A stretch of 8,304 nt of DNA from Wohlfahrtiimonas sp. (GTDB taxonomy: Bacteria > Pseudomonadota > Gammaproteobacteria > Cardiobacteriales > Wohlfahrtiimonadaceae). Below are positions 7,201 through 8,304 of the stretch, in pieces. Every line of letters starts with the position of its first letter. Position 1 is the first letter of the stretch. Where the stretch lies: NCBI GenBank assembly GCA_030149965.1, contig JASLHB010000130.1, positions 1-8,304 on the forward strand. The letters run 5' to 3'. A program made the position numbers and the translations under genes. The notes under the pieces were generated by a model. The model worked only from the letters and a program-made list of their open reading frames with translations, made no database searches and was not told the origin of the DNA.

Positions 7201-8304
7201 AACGTCACCGTCGGCAGCAACGGCCCAACCATTCTCTACATCACCCCTGTTGGCGGTAAAGGTGCGGATACGTTTAAACAGCCTGATGCGATCAAAGTCG
7301 TCGACGTTGGCGGTACCTCAGCCAATCAAGCCTTTAAGCTGGGCGCGCCTGTCGCCATTGGGATTTATGAATACCTCTTGCATAAAGGCTATAAAGACAA
7401 TAGCTGGTATTTAGATTCTTATGACACCATTATTTACCCACCGCCAGAGAAGAAAAAGCCTAACCCACTGATTGGCACTTATCTGGCCAACCAGAGTGCG
7501 GCTTTGAGCATGTTCCAGATGACGCTGCACGACCGCCTCGGTGAACCTGAATACGCCGACAGCCTCAAAGGCCAGGAAGGTGCTTCATCGGTGTGGTTGC
7601 GCGTGGTGGCCGATCGCCAAAAACATCAAGCGGCCGATGGGCGGTTAAGCCTCAAAGGCAACATCTACTCAACTCAAATTGGGGGGGACATCATCAAGTG
7701 GCAAGATGAGGGCACGGGCCGTGGCTTGATTGGCTTGATGGCGGCTTATGGTAACAGCGACTACACCAGCCGCTCCAACTTAACTGGCTCAGAAGCCAAG
7801 GCCAAAATTAAAAATGCCTACAGCCTCGGGGTGTACGGTACTTGGTATCAAGATGCGGCTAAGTTAGACGGCACTTATATAGATGCATGGGCACAATACG
7901 CGTGGTTTAAGAACGAGGTATCTATGGGCCGCTCTCCTGCAGCCAAATACAACAGCAACCTCTTCAGCGCATCGATTGAGGCTGGCTATACGTTTAATCT
8001 TCATCAGCAAAATGAATTTAAACAATGGGCTTTACAGCCTCAGGCACAGATCACTTACAATAAGTTTGACTCTGACGAAAGCATCCACGCTTCAGGCCTA
8101 AAAGCCAGCGGCCACGATGCCGATCATGTATTGACTCGTCTGGGTGCCCGCCTCACCTACGCTAATCGCTATGAAGCAGATAAATCGGTGCAACCGTTTG
8201 CTGAGCTGAACTGGATTCACAGCAATGCCAACAACAGCATCGTGTTTAACGACCGATACACGTTTAAAGACGAGATCCCCAGCAACCGCTTTGAAATTAA
8301 AGTC
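1018..8304 (+). CDS. Giant type Va autotransporter adhesin (ESPR signal, beta-helical passenger, C-terminal barrel), 3' end cut by window
   Basis: One uninterrupted frame of 2429 codons, still open at the window edge. Order of parts by residue: extended signal peptide 1-63; unrecognised head 64-401; long beta-helix 402-1230; four GNN modules 1235-1303; AIDA-like block about 1422-1780 with a PATR-like rung near 1695; further rungs to about 2020 with another PATR-like rung near 1915-1948; autochaperone 2023-2135; pore helix 2154-2175; beta-barrel from about 2189. The protein is Cys-free and rich in Gly, Asn, Thr and Ser, as expected for a secreted beta-helix. No serine-protease, subtilisin, lipase or RGD motif is visible, so a surface adhesin or aggregation factor is inferred. 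Start chosen because ESPR peptides begin with Met-Asn-Lys. An in-frame ATG at 976 would add 14 residues but has AGG touching it. I expect about 30-45 residues to be missing after 8304. No neighbour in the window shares its operon. Confidence 0.95.
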   Translation, partial: MNKVYRIVKNVKTGLFVVASELAKGAKKSSTTTARSSQPRTLILKPHLLAIALSLVFAPMAHAAVQIDLNTAYNPGSLIKDGNDKPFGIHPDNANNYLKAKELGANGPNGEAVTAVSPDKTYRLDFNNSQQIDFQSSTRIPIEERGLAELMKVGAVKIFDKQNDPNHTNELAAPTWTVWVRQPENKVTIPWTTENGQELEFNAYDLDKVTQEGSISFQARKLVEQPTEPFIHLTLARINDGTMILDPAENPNWSIPQVKQSSLFIANGTQNQATINVEKPMTVNFGHAMSLGESLPDMQKTEGPVTQLVGTLTNKYLASEDNPNGSFTINDAASLAAYNDYLIEAVKRNAITTTQYDIFFEQAFVPTSEADRAYTLVYDYTPENDIYYLSDAMKAAVGTRAIIEADGKDAVINLAPDATLRAVGSSGLHAYNVYAHNGATVNHHASTSVPDARTQNAWIKDAQFTNHKGANLIFGYESSNGDFKGTGNIVRPDQVQGQTGVYTNQGNIFIAAPNTNKSNRNIALEISGGATGVNQGTYYIGSNNTNVGQGTASGVHIQGNGSFTNEVDGQMHLAKNQSTDTQLKGGSTGDTFYTYETNSAISALATSKDDKINIINKGTINVGSGAQNTVAINLDSTHDVINSGEKQDNITIQNEGTINVDGINTVGIKVAGRIGNSAEVVGNTKQGTINVMGKNASGLFVKDGGVAYNEGKIFVDGSKNDELRSKSYGIRADSGKVVLKGADSTIQIEGDKTVGVYARVGGEIDLQDGARVTFKDGTQQTGYWIAGALGGKSSTITFNSNDVQLSLDNDDSTLFRVDQKASFEAGGGKYVFDVSGKGSTGFYIADNGTTLKSGTTTLNISGENATGLTLASGAGQDGKVTLDEQTEIHISGKGASVAVVDGNYYNVYGEQIGKGAYQTTLISEAKLTSAEVAQDAIGYKLINGGKLDHLGSIDFTDAKNTTTGIYVDGGVLNNRDDAKVEVNGVGVDIYGKNSIIKNLGTILATDGTAAVRLNEGASLTLEGKAGTGSITGQNKADGIRVHSGASLSAQNAQITVEGSGSGIHFLNIDGDSSKPFTLSGSGTITVSGDQASGITLEGQAADGTPAMGSSDLDSSGAKNLKIIVQKDQGNGIVTNTSGNVKSGASVEIQSAQGQSALVVKGDTKVIEQSGNLVSASTTSAVVNLSDLDHSFSFSNSGLIQASAENQAAVAAQAFDSDITFINKNQGKIVGQSLLGGGNNKISLYDNSQAGDISAKSGNNTVNLTQSAEAKDITLGDGNNSLTLNGTSKLKDFKAGNGNNTVTLNGGTQINTATTGASQTGNQYVLNNVSKAQGDGLFQQLDAGAGSHDRLTLQGNSHYALKDPNKIKDFEQLLIQTNSVFELDNVDIQLNEQTTQDGITVAKGGELYLNNSTKGALTFDHQLAGDGLVRTHANNAAFNFSAKSADHSSQNFKGTLGLGNATFDLAADNTKALTNATLRLDKGGVTTVREGVGVQKIGGLAFNEGSLVFKENFVGKNILDSHIKVDTLDLSNSRGKVEVNADGFDNIPHPSINTRIPLLEQDEGVAIVQLVKADKTLNYAGGITLELKDNQGNLINNGETAVQQDLRQNGKKVAEGTYDHGLQTHRNPGEADDGLYVAYKLIKIDLQGKDADALILGTSAGKTGHASNLDAQLTGSGDVAINTDSEWVSLSNITNDYSGKTLVQKGKLRLEKDHTLGNTSLLALASGTQVNLNSSQNNGTVQTIGQLQSQAGSELALADGHLTIKQGGVSDGRISGSQKATLVAENGRLKVNGANAPLAAHIDIKAPASIDLNNAQGLGSGLITNAGKLNLNQAQGVLRNDIEDKGQVNLKGASIELAGNNQNFAGSFNIDGSSTLQAAVPNHLGSSVVNNSGTFIVNQADTQNVWTLANEVKGTGTLVKANAGTLALTTASAQYTGTTDIQGGTLLAGSKDQALTLNSRQVNVGKGTRFSGFGEAKGSVDNQGTFFVGGLDKAEQSDTTQYRVAGNFSNNGGSIKLGSKEGTGSRLYVGGNFVANGGRIDMNTVLNKGHEETETDQLVVAGNVTVGSNGPTILYITPVGGKGADTFKQPDAIKVVDVGGTSANQAFKLGAPVAIGIYEYLLHKGYKDNSWYLDSYDTIIYPPPEKKKPNPLIGTYLANQSAALSMFQMTLHDRLGEPEYADSLKGQEGASSVWLRVVADRQKHQAADGRLSLKGNIYSTQIGGDIIKWQDEGTGRGLIGLMAAYGNSDYTSRSNLTGSEAKAKIKNAYSLGVYGTWYQDAAKLDGTYIDAWAQYAWFKNEVSMGRSPAAKYNSNLFSASIEAGYTFNLHQQNEFKQWALQPQAQITYNKFDSDESIHASGLKASGHDADHVLTRLGARLTYANRYEADKSVQPFAELNWIHSNANNSIVFNDRYTFKDEIPSNRFEIKV
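1207..2220 (+). other. Unrecognised N-terminal head region of the passenger
   Basis: Residues 64-401. Unlike the rest of the passenger it has few G-x-I/V rungs. It is richer in aromatic residues, Pro and charged residues (for example TWTVWVRQPE near 194 and YDIFFEQAF near 356). A stretch at about 331-350 looks helical (DAASLAAYNDYLIEAVKR), and another follows at 390-397. I recognise no family. Its place at the signal-proximal end puts it at the distal tip of the exported stalk, the usual site of a binding domain in other autotransporters; that role is inferred. Confidence 0.6.
2221..4707 (+). repeat. Degenerate beta-helix rung repeats, about 20 copies of an x-x-G-I-x-V turn motif
   Basis: Residues 402-1230. 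A six-residue motif of the form [S/T/A]-x-G-[I/V/L]-x-[V/I/L] recurs at about 425, 498, 552, 629, 665, 696, 727, 753, 839, 865, 895, 962, 984, 1008, 1036, 1060, 1091, 1129, 1154 and 1178. Most gaps are 22-31 residues, about one turn of a parallel beta-helix, and the larger gaps (54-86) suggest degenerate or missing copies. Between them are G-T-I-N-V strands, for example near 618, 656 and 687. The copies differ too much at DNA level to be recent duplications. Confidence 0.75.
4720..4926 (+). repeat. Four in-phase 60-bp (20-residue) modules with a G-N-N core
   Basis: Residues 1235-1303. The core G-N-N-x-[I/V/L]-x-L occurs with Asn-Asn at 1238, 1258, 1278 and 1298, a period of exactly 20 residues or 60 bases. 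Each core is followed by a polar segment and, in the first three, by G/K-D-[I/F]. Examples are GDGNNSLTL and GNGNNTVTL. The layout recalls the RTX nonapeptide G-G-x-G-x-D-x-U-x, but the calcium-binding Asp is replaced by Asn in all four. Confidence 0.85.
5281..6357 (+). other. Conserved AIDA-like central passenger block with PATR rung
   Basis: About residues 1422-1780. In order: L-A-G-D-G-L-V, N-F-K-G-T-L near 1450, A-L-T-N-A-T-L-R-L near 1472, I-G-G-L-A-F-N-E-G-S-L near 1496, VAIVQLVKAD near 1564, a V-A-E-G-T-Y-D-H-G-L turn near 1612, DGLYVAYKL near 1632, then L-T-G-S-G-D-V and a PATR-like rung (NDYSGKTLVQKGKLRL) at about 1694. From memory of the family, this order matches the central part of large enterobacterial ESPR autotransporters. 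It is therefore an inherited architectural unit of the passenger, not a separate gene. Confidence 0.6.
7084..7422 (+). other. Pertactin-like autochaperone domain
   Basis: Residues 2023-2135. It shows the standard run of the junction domain: L-Y-V-G-G-N-F near 2026, G-G-R-I-D-M-N-T-V-L at 2036-2045, T-D-Q-L-V-V-A-G-N-V at 2054-2063, IKVVDVGG at 2092-2099, F-K-L-G near 2106, Y-E-Y-L-L near 2117 and N-S-W-Y-L near 2128. In characterised autotransporters this segment starts passenger folding outside the cell. Confidence 0.85.
7423..7560 (+). other. Hinge and pore-spanning helix before the barrel
   Basis: Residues 2136-2181. A Pro/Lys-rich hinge (PPPEKKKPNP, 2141-2150) precedes G-T-Y-L-A-N-Q-S-A-A and M-T-L-H-D-R-L-G-E-P at 2153-2177. 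These are the hallmark residues of the alpha-helix that threads the barrel in type Va autotransporters. I see no obvious E-N-N self-cleavage pair in the helix, so the passenger may stay attached. Confidence 0.8.
7582..8304 (+). other. Autotransporter beta-barrel translocator, last strands outside window
   Basis: Residues 2189-2429. It opens with S-S-V-W-L-R-V-V, then alternating amphipathic strands: G-L-I-G-L-M-A-A-Y-G near 2236, YSLGVYGTWY near 2268, Y-I-D-A-W-A-Q-Y-A-W-F near 2287, F-S-A-S-I-E-A-G-Y near 2316, W-A-L-Q-P-Q-A-Q-I-T-Y near 2337 and V-Q-P-F-A-E-L-N-W near 2391. This is the 12-stranded outer-membrane barrel. About 240 residues are seen against a usual 255-285, so the final strands and the terminal aromatic residue lie beyond the edge. 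Confidence 0.93.

Noticed and set aside
7883..8101. 72-codon plus-strand frame in another phase
   Set aside because: It overlaps the barrel, whose own frame is clearly the coding one.

Overview
The window is dominated by one protein: a very large, Cys-free, type Va autotransporter adhesin on the + strand. It starts at 1018 and is still open at the right edge (2429 codons, no stop). A divergent, left-truncated gene for a secreted Sel1-repeat protein lies at the left edge on the - strand. About 700 bp of AT-rich, strongly strand-skewed intergenic DNA separates them. Nothing else is supported as a gene.

Organism: a Gram-negative beta- or gammaproteobacterium. The extended signal peptide (ESPR type) and the AIDA/pertactin-like passenger are found in those classes. 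The coding region has moderate GC with a preference for GGC, GCC and ACC codons, set against a very AT-rich spacer. A member of the Neisseriaceae is a reasonable guess, but no clean Neisseriaceae DNA-uptake word is present, so this is inference only.

Layout. 1-307 (-): signal peptide plus the first Sel1 repeats. 308-1017: divergent control region with a candidate promoter for each gene and, at 481-840, a stretch that is about 52% A and only 6% G on the + strand. 1018-1206: 63-residue extended signal peptide. 1207-2220: N-terminal head with no repeats and no family I recognise. 2221-4707: a long predicted beta-helix with about 20 copies of a short turn motif (x-x-G-I-x-V type). 4720-4926: four exact 60-bp modules with a G-N-N core. 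5281-6357: a block that matches my memory of the conserved central part of large enterobacterial ESPR autotransporters. 6358-7083: further helical rungs with a second PATR-like rung. 7084-7422: autochaperone. 7423-7560: Pro/Lys hinge and pore helix. 7582-8304: beta-barrel translocator, lacking its last strands only because the window ends.

How it would work: the ESPR signal peptide takes the chain through Sec. The C-terminal barrel is inserted in the outer membrane by the Bam machinery. The passenger is then threaded out and folds from the autochaperone back toward the N-terminus, so the unrecognised head would sit at the tip of a long surface stalk. No protease or other catalytic motif is visible, so adhesion or aggregation is the most likely role. 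I see no sign of a new multi-gene system; the parts least explained are the head domain, the G-depleted spacer and the GNN ladder.
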